DNA of 64,000 bases from Sphingomonas melonis (GTDB taxonomy: Bacteria; Pseudomonadota; Alphaproteobacteria; Sphingomonadales; Sphingomonadaceae). The translations under genes and the position numbers were made by a program. This document shows positions 54,871 to 64,000 of this stretch, piece by piece. Numbering within the stretch: position 1 is the first letter of the stretch; each line of letters opens with the position of its first letter. The stretch covers positions 434,001 through 498,000 of the forward strand of contig NZ_JACCBY010000003.1 of the NCBI RefSeq assembly GCF_013409985.1, written 5' to 3'. The notes beneath the pieces were generated by a model. That model saw only the letters and a program-made list of their open reading frames with translations. It ran no database searches and was not told where the DNA came from.

Positions 54871-57800
54871 TGGCGCAGCCCGAACATGACGCGACCGACA
54901 CCCCGGTCGCGGTGACCAAGCGCCCGCTGTGGCAGCGCATCCTGAAATGGGTGCTGATCGCGGTGCTCGGCGTCGTCGTGCTCGCCGGCGTCGTGGTGCT
55001 CGGCATCAACACCGATCCCGGCCGCCGCTTTGTCGCCAATCGCATCGGCGGCTATACGGCCGCCTCGGGCCTCAACATCAAGGTCGGGCGGATCGACGGG
55101 TCGCTCTACGGCCAGATGGTGCTCTCCGACGTGCGCGTCGCCGATCCCAAGGGCGTGTTCCTGACCAGCCCGAAGCTCAGCGTCGACTGGCGGCCGTTCG
55201 CCTTCGCCAGCAACCATGTCGACGTGCGCAGCCTGTCGACCGATCTCGTCACGCTCGCGCGCCGGCCCGAGCTGAAGCAGACGCCGAGCGATCCCAACGC
55301 GCCGCTGCTCCCCGACCTTGATATCGACGTCAACCGGCTGCACGTCGGCCGGCTGGTGATCGCCAGGCCGGTCACCGGCCAGACGCATATGGTCCGCATC
55401 GACGGCGCCGTGCATATCGCCGACCGTCGCGCGCAACTGGTCACCGATGCCGCCGCGCTCAAGGGGGCAGGGATCGCCGGCGGCGACCGCCTTCACCTCA
55501 AGCTCGACGCGGTGCCCGAACAGAACAAGCTCGATGTCGACCTGAAGCTCGACGCGCCGGTCGGCGGCGTGGTCGCGACGATGGGCGGGCTCAAGGCGCC
55601 GCTGACCGCCACGGTCGATGGCCGCGGCAGCTGGAAGGCGTGGCAGGGCCGTGCGCTCGCGACGCTCGGCGGCGGGCAGCTCGCCAACGTCAATGTCAAC
55701 GCGCGCGACGGCCATATCGAGCTGCGCGGCTTCGCCACCCCCGGTCTCTACCTCCAGGGCCCGGTCGAGCGGCTGACCGCGCCGCGGCTCGATCTCGCGA
55801 TCGACACGACGCTCAACGACCGCAAGGCCGATACCCGGATGCGGCTGAAGTCGAGCGCGCTCGCGGTCGATGCGGGCGGTATCCTCGATCTGGCGTCCAG
55901 CCGGTTCGGCAATTTCGCGGTCGATGCGCGGCTGCTCACCCCCGGCGCGATCGCCCCCAATGTCCGCGGTCGCGACGTGATGGCGCGTGTCGTGCTCGAC
56001 GGTGCCTTCGCCACCCCGACGGTGAACTACAAGATCAACGCCGCCGCGCTCGGCTTCGGCACGACGACGGTCGAGAACGTCTATGCCGAAGGGCTGGCGC
56101 GGGTGAACAGCGACCGCATCCTGGTGCCGGTCAACGCGCGCGCACGCCGCGTCACCGGGCTCAACGCCGCGGTCGGCGGGCTCGCCAACAACGTGCGCAT
56201 CCAGGGCGATTTCGCCATCTCGATGCCCAACATCCTGTCCGACAATCTGCGCATCCGTTCGGACAATATCGATGCCACCGCGATCATCGTCGCCAACACG
56301 CAGACCGGCCGCTACACCGGTGCGCTCAAGGGGCGGGTCAACAATTACCGGCTCGAGAGTATCGGCATCCTCGACCTGTCCACCGACGCGAAGCTCGTCC
56401 CCGGCGCGCGCGGCGGCTTCGGCATCACCGGCCGCGTCGTCGCGCAGACCAAGCAGCTGTTCAACAGCGGCGTGCGTGACTTCCTCGGCGGCAACGCCGT
56501 GGTGCGCAGCGATATCGGCTACAGCCCCGAAGGCATCGTCACCTTCGCCAATTTGCGGATGAACGCGCCGCAATTCCGCATCACCCGCGGCGAGGGCCGG
56601 TTCGATCCGGCCAGCGGTGCGGTGGCGGTGTCGGCCGACGCTTATTCGACGCAATATGGTCCGCTGACCGCGCGCGTCACCGGCAGCGCCGATGCGCCCG
56701 TCGTCGTGCTGCGCGCGGCGCGGCCCGGCGTGGGCGTCGGCCTCGTCAACCTCAACGCCCGCATCGTCGGTCGCGGCGGCGCCTATGCCGTCAACGCGAG
56801 CGGCGGCACCAATTACGGCCCGTTCACCGCCGACGTGCTGGTGCGGCCAAGCCCGCAGCTGACCGTCGACGTCAACCGCCTCGTCTTCGCCGGCATCACC
56901 GGCCGCGGCCGGGTGGCGGCGACGCCGGCCGGTCCGTTCGCCGGGGCGCTGCAATTCGCCGGGCGCGGTATCAACGGCAACGTCCGCCTGGGCAACCAGG
57001 GCGGCAATCAGCGCGCGGACATCACCGCGCGGGCGTTCAACGCCACCATTCCGGGCTATGCCGACTTCACCATCGGTCGCGCGATCGTCGACGCCAGCGT
57101 CGTCATGACGCCCAAGGCGCCGCAGGTGGTCGCCGACGTCCAGGTCGCCGACACCCGCTACAATGCCTTCGTCATCCAGGCGATGCGCGCCAAGGTGAAC
57201 TATGTCGGCGGTCGCGGCACCGCACAGGCACTGCTCACCGGCTCCAGCGGCGTGCCGCTGCGGGTTGCGCTCAATGCCCGCCTGTCGCCGGACGATTATC
57301 TGATCGCCGCGCAGGGTCAGGCAAACAATATCCCGTTCCGCACCGTCAACCCGGCGCACGTCACCAAGGCCGGCAACGGCTATCGCCTCGCCGCGACGCG
57401 GATCGACTTCGGCCAGGGCCCGACCGCCGGTTCGACGCGGGTCGCCGGCTCGTTCGGCGGCGGCGTCACCGCGGCGCAGGCGCGGCTCGACCGCCTCAAC
57501 CTGTCGATGCTGTCGGCGTTCATGCCCAATCTCGGCCTCTCCGGCGCGGTCACCGGCAGCCTCGACTATCGCCAGCAGGGCGCGTCGATCCCGCAGGCGG
57601 ACGCGCGTCTGACGATCGCGGGCTTCCAGCGGACCGGCCTTGCCGCGGTGTCCGAGCCCGTCGATGTCCAGTTCGTCGGCCGGCTCGTGCCGGACGGCGG
57701 CGAGGCGCGTGCTTTGGTCAAGCGCGGACCGACCACCGTCGGCCGCCTGCTCGCGACGCTGCGGCCGCTGCCGCCGGGTGCGGGCTCGTGGATGACGCGG

Positions 57801-59108
57801 TTGATGCAGGCGCCGCTGTCGGGCGGCATCCGCTACAACGGTCCGTCGGGCGTGCTGTTCAGTCTCGCCGCGCTGCCCAACCAGCAGCTCAGCGGGCCGA
57901 TCGCCGTCGCCGCCGACTTCTCGGGCCGCGTCGCCGCGCCGCAGCTCACCGGCCTGATCCGTGCCGACAATCTGACCTATGACAACGAGACCTACGGGAC
58001 GCGTCTGTCGCAGATGAAGATTGCCGCGCGCTTCACCAACGATCGCCTCGACCTCACCAATCTGTCGGCTCGAGCCGGCAACGGCAGCGTGCAGGCGCAG
58101 GGCAGCGTCGGCCTCGCCGCGGCGAGCGGCTTCCCGATCGACCTGCGCGCCAGGCTCGACAATGCGCAGCTCGCCAAGAGCGATTCGCTCGCGGCGACCA
58201 CCTCGGGCACCGTCCGCTTCACTTATGGGCGTGACGGCGGCCTGTTGCAGGGCAACCTCAACATTCCCGAGGCGCGTTACGAGATCATCCGGCAGGGCTC
58301 GGCCGAAGTGCCCGAACTCACCGGCATCCGCCGCAAGAGCCAGATCGTGACGCCGCGGCCGACCGACCGGCCCAAGCCCGCGCCGGTCAGCCTGATCAAG
58401 CTCGACCTCACTATCCGTGCGGACAACCAGCTGTTCGTGTCGGGCATGGGCCTCGAATCCGAGTGGGAGATGAACCTGAAGGTCGGCGGCACCTCGGTGG
58501 CGCCGGTGATCACCGGCGGGCTGGATCTGGTGCGCGGCACCTATTCCTTCGCCGGCAAGCGGTTCGAGGTCACGCGCGGCACGATCCGCTTCCGCGGCGG
58601 TCAGCTGACCGATCCGGATATCAACATCCAGGCATCGACCACCGTCAACGGCATCACCGCGGTCATCGCGATCACCGGTACGGGCCAGCGGCCGCAGATC
58701 GCCTTCACCTCGACCCCGGCGCTGCCGCAGGACGAAGTGCTCAGCCGCCTGCTGTTCGGCACCAACCCCGAGAACCTTTCGGCGACCGAGGCGCTGCAAT
58801 TGGCCAGCGCGCTCAACTCGCTGCGCGGGTCGGGTGGCGGCGGGCTCAACCCGCTCGGCAAATTGCGTTCGGCGACCGGCTTCGACCGGTTGCGCGTGCT
58901 CGGCGCCGACGAGGCGAGCGGCCGCGGCACCAGCCTCGCCGCGGGCAAGTACCTGACCGACAACATCTACGTCGAGATCGTCACCGATGCGCGCGGCTAT
59001 ACCGCGACGCAGCTGGAGATCGCTCTGACCAAGGCGTTGAGCCTGCTCACCTCGACCGGATCGGCCGGCGGATCGGATGCGCGACTGAAATATTCGAAGG
59101 ATTATTGA
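54870..59108 (+). CDS. tamB: Translocation/assembly module TamB (DUF490)
   Basis: This is a 1412-residue protein with one N-terminal transmembrane helix (LIAVLGVVVLAGVVVLGI), a very long beta-rich region, and the C-terminal DUF490 domain (GTYSFAGKRFEVTRGTIRFRGG, then DEVLSRLLFGTNPENLSATEALQLASALNSL). The proteins span the periplasm as a lipid- or protein-conducting groove and work with the TamA barrel. Start and tamA stop share a base (TGATG). The length is close to that of TamB proteins in other alphaproteobacteria. The gene is followed by the monooxygenase after 7 bp, but no functional link is known. Confidence 0.95.
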   Translation: MAQPEHDATDTPVAVTKRPLWQRILKWVLIAVLGVVVLAGVVVLGINTDPGRRFVANRIGGYTAASGLNIKVGRIDGSLYGQMVLSDVRVADPKGVFLTSPKLSVDWRPFAFASNHVDVRSLSTDLVTLARRPELKQTPSDPNAPLLPDLDIDVNRLHVGRLVIARPVTGQTHMVRIDGAVHIADRRAQLVTDAAALKGAGIAGGDRLHLKLDAVPEQNKLDVDLKLDAPVGGVVATMGGLKAPLTATVDGRGSWKAWQGRALATLGGGQLANVNVNARDGHIELRGFATPGLYLQGPVERLTAPRLDLAIDTTLNDRKADTRMRLKSSALAVDAGGILDLASSRFGNFAVDARLLTPGAIAPNVRGRDVMARVVLDGAFATPTVNYKINAAALGFGTTTVENVYAEGLARVNSDRILVPVNARARRVTGLNAAVGGLANNVRIQGDFAISMPNILSDNLRIRSDNIDATAIIVANTQTGRYTGALKGRVNNYRLESIGILDLSTDAKLVPGARGGFGITGRVVAQTKQLFNSGVRDFLGGNAVVRSDIGYSPEGIVTFANLRMNAPQFRITRGEGRFDPASGAVAVSADAYSTQYGPLTARVTGSADAPVVVLRAARPGVGVGLVNLNARIVGRGGAYAVNASGGTNYGPFTADVLVRPSPQLTVDVNRLVFAGITGRGRVAATPAGPFAGALQFAGRGINGNVRLGNQGGNQRADITARAFNATIPGYADFTIGRAIVDASVVMTPKAPQVVADVQVADTRYNAFVIQAMRAKVNYVGGRGTAQALLTGSSGVPLRVALNARLSPDDYLIAAQGQANNIPFRTVNPAHVTKAGNGYRLAATRIDFGQGPTAGSTRVAGSFGGGVTAAQARLDRLNLSMLSAFMPNLGLSGAVTGSLDYRQQGASIPQADARLTIAGFQRTGLAAVSEPVDVQFVGRLVPDGGEARALVKRGPTTVGRLLATLRPLPPGAGSWMTRLMQAPLSGGIRYNGPSGVLFSLAALPNQQLSGPIAVAADFSGRVAAPQLTGLIRADNLTYDNETYGTRLSQMKIAARFTNDRLDLTNLSARAGNGSVQAQGSVGLAAASGFPIDLRARLDNAQLAKSDSLAATTSGTVRFTYGRDGGLLQGNLNIPEARYEIIRQGSAEVPELTGIRRKSQIVTPRPTDRPKPAPVSLIKLDLTIRADNQLFVSGMGLESEWEMNLKVGGTSVAPVITGGLDLVRGTYSFAGKRFEVTRGTIRFRGGQLTDPDINIQASTTVNGITAVIAITGTGQRPQIAFTSTPALPQDEVLSRLLFGTNPENLSATEALQLASALNSLRGSGGGGLNPLGKLRSATGFDRLRVLGADEASGRGTSLAAGKYLTDNIYVEIVTDARGYTATQLEIALTKALSLLTSTGSAGGSDARLKYSKDY

Positions 59109-59115
59109 GGGGGCG

Positions 59116-60588
59116 ATGGTCGAGCATGTCGATGTCCTCGTGGTCGGTGCCGGCATCTCCGGCATCGGCCAGGGATATCACCTGCAGACGCGCTGCCCCG
59201 ACCGCAGCTATCTGATCCTTGAGGCGCGTGAGGCGCTCGGCGGCACCTGGGACCTGTTCCGCTATCCCGGCATCCGCTCGGACAGCGACATGCACACGCT
59301 GGGCTTCTCCTTCCATCCCTGGACGGACGACCGCTCGATCGCTGCCGGCGCGACGATCCGCGCCTATGTCGAGGAGGCGGCGCGGACCTACGGCATCGAC
59401 CGCCGCATCCGCTTCCGCCATCGCGTCACCGCCGCCGCCTGGTCGACCGCGGATGCGCGCTGGACCGTCGAAGTGAGTGGCCCGGACGGCGAGTTGCTGG
59501 CTTTTACCTGCCGTTTCCTGTGTCTCTGCTCGGGCTATTACACCTACGCCCACGCCCACACCCCCCACTTCCCCGACGCCAAGCGCTTCGCCGGCCGCAT
59601 CCTCCATCCGCAATTCTGGCCCGATGATCTCGATTATGCCGGCAAGCAGGTAATCGTGATCGGCAGTGGCGCGACTGCAGTTACGCTGGTGCCCGAACTC
59701 GCCAGGACCACGGCGCACGTCACCATGCTGCAGCGTTCGCCGACCTATGTCGTCTCGCGGCCAGTGGAGGACCGCCTCGCCAACTGGCTCCGCTCGCACC
59801 TGCCCGGCAAGGTCGCCTATCGCATCACCCGCTGGAAGAACGTGCTGACCAGCATGCTCTATTTCCGCCTCGCCAAGGCGCTGCCGGGGGAGGTGCGTGG
59901 GTGGTTGTTGGGGATGGTGCGGAAACACCTCGGTCCCGATTACGATATCGATACGCATTTCACGCCGCGCTACGCTCCGTGGGACCAACGGATCTGCCTG
60001 GTGCCCGATGCGGACCTGTTCGCCAGCATCACGCGCGGCGACGCGTCGGTGGTGACCGGCACGATCGATCGCTTCACCGAAGCCGGCATCCGGCTCACGT
60101 CGGGCGAGGTGCTGGCCGCCGACGTCATCGTCACCGCAACCGGCCTGCAGCTGCAATGGCTCAGCGACATCCGCTTCACCCGCGACGGCGCGCCGATCGC
60201 ATTCGACAAGACGATCCAGTACAAGGGGATGATGTTCTCGGACGTGCCGAACCTCGCCTATACGTTCGGCTATACCAACGCCTCGTGGACGCTGAAGGCG
60301 GAGCTGGTCGCGACCTATGTCTGCCGGCTGCTCAAGACAATGCGTCGACGCGGGCTGCGCCAGGCGACGCCGCGGCTGCGCGATGCCGCGATGGAGACCG
60401 AGCCGTTCGTCGATCTCACCTCGGGCTACATCCAGCGCGCCGCGCATCTGCTGCCGCGGCAGGGTGCGCGCAAGCCCTGGAGGCTGAACCAGAATTACCT
60501 GCTGGACGTCATGGCGCTGCGGTTCGGCTCGGTCGATGACGAGATGGTCTTCGACAATCCGGAGCCTGTCCGGCGCGACGCCGCCTGA
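59116..60588 (+). CDS. Flavin-containing monooxygenase, EthA-type Baeyer-Villiger
   Basis: This is a 490-residue protein with an FAD-binding VGAGISGIGQGYHL, the GGTWDLFRYPGIRSDSDMHTLGF segment shared with EthA-type enzymes, the Baeyer-Villiger fingerprint F-x-G-x3-H-x3-W-P-D in FAGRILHPQFWPD (about residues 154-166), and an NADPH-binding VIGSGATAVTL. It should insert oxygen next to a ketone or oxidise sulphur, using NADPH and O2. The substrate is unknown. It starts at ATG 59116, 7 bp after tamB with GAGGGGG upstream, so translation may follow tamB. Confidence 0.9.
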   Translation: MVEHVDVLVVGAGISGIGQGYHLQTRCPDRSYLILEAREALGGTWDLFRYPGIRSDSDMHTLGFSFHPWTDDRSIAAGATIRAYVEEAARTYGIDRRIRFRHRVTAAAWSTADARWTVEVSGPDGELLAFTCRFLCLCSGYYTYAHAHTPHFPDAKRFAGRILHPQFWPDDLDYAGKQVIVIGSGATAVTLVPELARTTAHVTMLQRSPTYVVSRPVEDRLANWLRSHLPGKVAYRITRWKNVLTSMLYFRLAKALPGEVRGWLLGMVRKHLGPDYDIDTHFTPRYAPWDQRICLVPDADLFASITRGDASVVTGTIDRFTEAGIRLTSGEVLAADVIVTATGLQLQWLSDIRFTRDGAPIAFDKTIQYKGMMFSDVPNLAYTFGYTNASWTLKAELVATYVCRLLKTMRRRGLRQATPRLRDAAMETEPFVDLTSGYIQRAAHLLPRQGARKPWRLNQNYLLDVMALRFGSVDDEMVFDNPEPVRRDAA

Positions 60589-60705
60589 CCCTGGTCGGCG
60601 GCGTATCAGGGGAGGGGACGCGCCCCTGCCCATCGATGCGGCCCGGCCCCGTTCGACCCCGCCGGCGTGCGGCAGACGTCGTTCCGGCCCGAGCCGCAAA
60701 GGCGG

Positions 60706-60765
60706 TTACCAGGGCTTGATGTTAACCGAAACGGCCGCGAGGACGAGCGCGAAAACTACCGACAT
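60706..60765 (-). CDS. Possible 19-residue hydrophobic peptide
   Basis: A 20-codon ORF on the minus strand begins at ATG 60765 with a strong AAGGGAGA seven bases upstream. The peptide MSVVFALVLAAVSVNIKPW is hydrophobic and could form a single short membrane helix. The site lies between the monooxygenase stop and a CtrA-type box at 60809-60823. The ribosome site is better than that of most genes nearby, but the length leaves the call uncertain. Confidence 0.4.
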   Translation of the reverse strand: MSVVFALVLAAVSVNIKPW

Positions 60766-60808
60766 GCTAATCTCCCTTATCGTGGCATCTCCAGGATGCA
60801 TGCCTTTC

Positions 60809-60823
60809 TTAACGCTTCGTTAA
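60809..60823. promoter_or_regulatory. CtrA-type box TTAA-N7-TTAA
   Basis: TTAACGCTTCGTTAA exactly matches the TTAA-N7-TTAA consensus of CtrA, the alphaproteobacterial cell-cycle regulator, and lies inside a longer palindrome CTTAACG-CTT-CGTTAAG. It lies between the divergent small ORF and the EAL phosphodiesterase gene (87 bp from its start). A second TTAA follows 4 bp after the box, adding TA-rich character. Confidence 0.6.
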
Positions 60824-60909
60824 GCATTTAACAATCCGTCCCGCAGGGGCTTAGATGGCTCATGCGCGATTAATCTTATCTTCAAACCTGAGCGCCTACC
60901 CCAAGGCTC

Positions 60910-62223
60910 ATGACCGTCGCGCACCGCCCGGAAACCGTAGAAATGCTGGCTTCTCGCGTCAGGTCGGACGCGCGGAGGGCGGCCGAACCGGCGTTCCGGT
61001 TTCAGCTGATCGCGGAAATCGCCAATTTCACCGAATTGCGCCGGCGTCTCGGCTGCGCGCGTGCCGAGCTGCTCGTCGGCCTCGTCACCGACCGAGTCGC
61101 GCAGGTGTTGCCGACCGCCAGCGTGGCCGTGCTTGGCCGTACCCAGATCGCGACGGGCTTCCGCGATCCCGATCGCGGCGCGGTCGACCGCCATATCGCG
61201 GCGATCGAGACGGCGCTCGAACAGCCCTTCACGCTCGATGACCAGAATGTCGGCATCCGCCTGACCTTCGGCGCCGCGGCTGCGCCCGCGGCCAATGTCG
61301 ATGAGGTCGCGCTGGTCGAGGAGGCGGAGAATGCGCTGGCCGAGGCGCGGACCGCCTATCGCGCGATCACGCATGCGGTCGCGCCACGCGCGGCGGGCGA
61401 CGTGCTCGATATCGCCCGCGAACTCGACCAGGCGATCGATCGCGGCGAACTGGTGCTGCACTATCAGCCCAAGATCCACGTCCGCCACCAGGAGATTCGT
61501 AGCGCCGAGGCCCTGGTCCGCTGGCATCACCCCGAACGCGGGCTGGTGATGCCCAACGACTTCATCGCGGTCGCCGAAGAGTGCATGCTGATCGACCGGA
61601 TGACCCTGTGGACGATCCGCCGCGCCATCGAGGATCAGCGCACACTCGCCGCGCGCGGTCATGACTTGCGGCTGTTCATCAACATCGCCGGCCAGTTGCT
61701 TGCCGACAGCGCCTTCGTGCGTGCCGCCTGCGACCTCGTCGGCGGCAGCGACGCGAAGCTCGGCTTCGAGATTACCGAAACCTCGGTCATCCGCGATCCC
61801 GCGAGCGCGATCGCCAACCTTCAGACCTTCGCGGATTTCGGCATCACCATCGCGATCGACGATTATGGTGCCGGCCTGTCCTCGCTCGCCTATCTCAAGC
61901 AACTGCCCGCGCGCGAACTGAAGATCGACAAGCTGTTCGTCACGCAACTCACCAGTTCGAACCGCGATCCGCTCATCGTCCGCTCGACCATCGATCTCGC
62001 CCATGCGCTCGAGATGGAGGTCGTCGCCGAGGGCGTGGAAACGCACGCCGCGCTCGCGCTGCTGACCGTCATGGGGTGCGACATGGTGCAGGGTTTCCTG
62101 ATCAGCCGCCCGGTCGTGCTCGACTCGCTCATCGAGTATCTGGACGAAGGGCGTCATCGCGCGCCCGCGCCCGATCCGCTCGCCGGTTTCGGCGGCTTCG
62201 CCGCGACCCGGCGCGTCGTGTGA
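60910..62223 (+). CDS. EAL-domain phosphodiesterase with degenerate GGDEF domain
   Basis: This is a 437-residue cytosolic protein starting at ATG 60910. Residues about 30-150 have the GGDEF fold, but the active-site motif is replaced around residues 75-80 (LGRTQIA), so cyclase activity should be lost. The EAL domain keeps EALVRW, the metal ligand in FINIAG, FEITET, DDYGAG, KIDK and AEGVE, so c-di-GMP hydrolysis to pGpG is expected. It has no membrane segment or sensor. The following kinase gene starts 2 bp after its stop, forming an operon. A CtrA-type box lies 87 bp upstream. Confidence 0.88.
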   Translation: MTVAHRPETVEMLASRVRSDARRAAEPAFRFQLIAEIANFTELRRRLGCARAELLVGLVTDRVAQVLPTASVAVLGRTQIATGFRDPDRGAVDRHIAAIETALEQPFTLDDQNVGIRLTFGAAAAPAANVDEVALVEEAENALAEARTAYRAITHAVAPRAAGDVLDIARELDQAIDRGELVLHYQPKIHVRHQEIRSAEALVRWHHPERGLVMPNDFIAVAEECMLIDRMTLWTIRRAIEDQRTLAARGHDLRLFINIAGQLLADSAFVRAACDLVGGSDAKLGFEITETSVIRDPASAIANLQTFADFGITIAIDDYGAGLSSLAYLKQLPARELKIDKLFVTQLTSSNRDPLIVRSTIDLAHALEMEVVAEGVETHAALALLTVMGCDMVQGFLISRPVVLDSLIEYLDEGRHRAPAPDPLAGFGGFAATRRVV

Positions 62224-62225
62224 CG

Positions 62226-64000
62226 ATGCGCGACAGGCCGTGGCGGGCGTGGCTGGCGGCGGCCCTGCTGGCGCTGATCCCCAATTCCGCGATGGCGGAC
62301 GGTTTCGACAGGCTGGTGGCCGACGCCAAGACCGCGATGCTCAGCGACCCGAATCGGACCGCCGATCGCGCGCTGGCTGCGGAGCGACTGGCTGATCGCC
62401 AGCCTCCGTCGCGTGAACGCGCGATCCGCCAGGCCACGGCAAGCTGGCTCCGCGGCGAGGCGTTGATGCGCCTTAACGATGTCGAGGCTGCCGAGCCGCT
62501 GATCGACAAGGCGGTCGCGTTGTCCTCTCGGCTTGCGCCGGGATCGGAGTTGCAGGGCGACGCGCTGCTCGCCAGCGGCTGGATCAGCACCGTCCATGCC
62601 GATGTCGCGCAGGCGCTCAGCGACTATCAGCGCGCCCACGGCATCTTCCAGGCGCTAGGCAATACCCGCAGTCAAGCGAAGGCACTGCAATCGATCGGTT
62701 CGCTGTATGCCGATGCCAACGATCACGTCAGCGCGCTACGCTATTACGATCAGGCATTGTCGCTTTACAAATCCGACCCGATGCTGGCGCTTACGCTGTA
62801 CAACAATCGCGGTAATTCGCTGAAGGATCTTGGCCGTTATCGCGAGGCGGCAGCGCAGTTCCGGAACGGTCTTGCCTTGACGGAGCGGATGAACAGCCCG
62901 CTGCTCCGCGTCCTCATCCTCGGCAACATCGCCGAGGCGCGGCTGATGGACAAGGACGTGGCCGGCGCGCAGCGCGCCATCGACCAGGGCCTCAGGCTGT
63001 CGACCCGCGGCGAAGCCGCCGGCTTCCGCAAGACATTGATCGGTCTCGACGCGCAGGCGGCGTACCAGCGCGGCACCATTCCACGTGCCCTGGCGCTGAT
63101 CGCCGAGCGGTTTGCCGGCGAAGACCTCGACCGCACGACCCTGATCGACCGCGAGGCGCATCGCACCGCTTACACGATCTATCGCGCCGCCGGCCAACCC
63201 GAACTGGCGCTGCGTCATCTCGTCGCGCTGAAGCGGCTCGACGACGAATCGACCGCGCTTGCCCGCTCGACCAGCGCGGCGCTGATGGCGGCGCGGTTCG
63301 ACTTCGCGAATCAGGAACTCAAGATCGCCAGCCTGCAGCGCGACGAGGCCCGCCGCAACGTCGCCTACGAACAGGCGCGCGCACGCACGCAGCGCAACAT
63401 CTTCCTCGGCGTCGTCGCCTCGACGATCCTCGCCATCGGCCTGCTCGGCTTCGGCCTGCTCACGCTGCGCCGCAGCCGCAACGAGGTGCGTGCCGCGAAC
63501 AACGACCTTGCCGTCACCAACACCGCGCTCGGCAAGGCGCTCGCGGCCAAGACCGAATTCCTCGCCACCACCAGCCACGAGATCCGCACCCCGCTCAACG
63601 GCATTCTCGGCATGACGCAGGTGATGCTCGCCGATGCACGGATCGGCGGGACGACGCGCGACCGGCTCGGCGTGGTGCACAGCGCCGGCGTGACGATGCG
63701 GACGCTCGTCGACGACATCCTCGACGTCGCCAAGATGGAGACCGGCAACCTCACCGTCGAGGAGGCGCCGTTCGACCTGCGCGCGATGCTCGGCGAATCG
63801 ACCCGGCTCTGGCAGGATCAGGCGGAGACCAAGGGCATCGCCTTCCACCGCGACATTGCGGATTGTCCGGGGATGATCGTCGGCGACGCCGCGCGGCTGC
63901 GCCAGATCGTGTTCAACCTGATGTCCAACGCGCTGAAATTCACCACGACGGGCAGCGTCACCCTGCACGCCGCCGCCGTCGGCGAAGACCGGCTGCGGAT
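62226..64000 (+). CDS. TPR-containing histidine kinase, partial (cut by window edge)
   Basis: The gene runs off the right edge; 591 complete codons are visible from ATG 62226. A signal peptide or short helix (RAWLAAALLALIPNSAMA) precedes six to eight TPR-like repeats (GSLYADANDHVSALRYYDQALSLYK, then NNRGNSLKDLGRYREAAAQFRNGLAL), a transmembrane helix at about residues 391-412 (IFLGVVASTILAIGLLGFGLLTL), a HisKA domain with FLATTSHEIRTPLNGILGM and an HATPase N box (RQIVFNLMSNALKFT). A receiver domain may follow beyond the edge. The periplasmic TPR domain suggests sensing through protein contacts. It lies 2 bp behind an EAL phosphodiesterase, implying a joint role in c-di-GMP signalling. Confidence 0.88.
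   Translation, partial: MRDRPWRAWLAAALLALIPNSAMADGFDRLVADAKTAMLSDPNRTADRALAAERLADRQPPSRERAIRQATASWLRGEALMRLNDVEAAEPLIDKAVALSSRLAPGSELQGDALLASGWISTVHADVAQALSDYQRAHGIFQALGNTRSQAKALQSIGSLYADANDHVSALRYYDQALSLYKSDPMLALTLYNNRGNSLKDLGRYREAAAQFRNGLALTERMNSPLLRVLILGNIAEARLMDKDVAGAQRAIDQGLRLSTRGEAAGFRKTLIGLDAQAAYQRGTIPRALALIAERFAGEDLDRTTLIDREAHRTAYTIYRAAGQPELALRHLVALKRLDDESTALARSTSAALMAARFDFANQELKIASLQRDEARRNVAYEQARARTQRNIFLGVVASTILAIGLLGFGLLTLRRSRNEVRAANNDLAVTNTALGKALAAKTEFLATTSHEIRTPLNGILGMTQVMLADARIGGTTRDRLGVVHSAGVTMRTLVDDILDVAKMETGNLTVEEAPFDLRAMLGESTRLWQDQAETKGIAFHRDIADCPGMIVGDAARLRQIVFNLMSNALKFTTTGSVTLHAAAVGEDRLR

Overview
The window is a high-GC alphaproteobacterial chromosome segment that most resembles a sphingomonad (Sphingomonas or a close relative). 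The pointers are several TonB-dependent receptors including the large Caulobacter/Xanthomonas type, a hexuronate/xylan locus with LacI-type operators of the TGNTANCGNTANCA class, GroESL behind a CIRCE element, a CtrA-type box, PEP-CTERM/exosortase-type regulators next to exopolysaccharide genes, and sphingomonad-like palindromic intergenic repeats. No rRNA, tRNA, phage, IS element or CRISPR array was recognised. Species assignment is inference.

Layout. 1-2.6 kb: end of a thiamine-diphosphate enzyme, a small membrane protein, then two metal modules head to head: an SmtB-type sensor with an SmtA-type metallothionein (minus strand) and an RcnR/DmeR-type sensor with a DmeF-type cation exporter (plus strand). 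2.6-9.1 kb: a two-permease (DUF3526) ABC exporter operon, a divergent siderophore-type TonB receptor and a secreted class A acid phosphatase. 9.2-14.7 kb: a HAD phosphatase, a homologue of the diffusible-signal-factor synthase RpfF, a membrane GGDEF-EAL protein and a membrane diguanylate cyclase whose N-terminal membrane domains look paralogous. 14.7-16.4 kb: a CPA1 Na+/H+ antiporter. 16.6-29.1 kb: a glucuronoxylan locus made of a large TonB receptor, GH67 alpha-glucuronidase, GH3 glycosidase, mannonate dehydratase and hexuronate-type MFS transporter, with matching operators at two promoters and interrupted by an AT-richer stretch (about 20.5-21.6 kb) carrying one unknown secreted protein.

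29.1-33.3 kb: groES-groEL, a DUF3429 membrane protein and mannose-1-phosphate guanylyltransferase. 33.4-41.1 kb: a tightly packed run of EpsB-type sugar transferase, PrsK-like kinase, PrsR-like sigma-54 activator, TPR protein and DUF815 ATPase, followed by a HisKA_2 kinase. 42.2-48.4 kb: Uup-type ABC-F ATPase, a PepSY protein with an OmpR/PhoQ-like two-component system, an HPP membrane protein and a luciferase-like oxidoreductase. 48.5-60.6 kb: a lipoprotein-type S8 protease with a putative outer-membrane C-terminus, a nucleotidase-dapD pair, tamA-tamB and an EthA-type Baeyer-Villiger monooxygenase. 60.7-64 kb: a very small ORF, a CtrA-type box, an EAL phosphodiesterase with a degenerate GGDEF domain and a TPR-containing histidine kinase cut by the window edge.

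Recurring themes are outer-membrane uptake and secretion (two TonB receptors, TamAB, S8 lipoprotein), c-di-GMP and DSF-like signalling (three GGDEF/EAL proteins plus RpfF), and envelope polysaccharide production under PrsK/PrsR-like control. The parts most worth a second look are the RpfF/c-di-GMP cluster with its shared unnamed membrane domain, the operator-linked glucuronoxylan regulon, and the paired metal-sensor modules.
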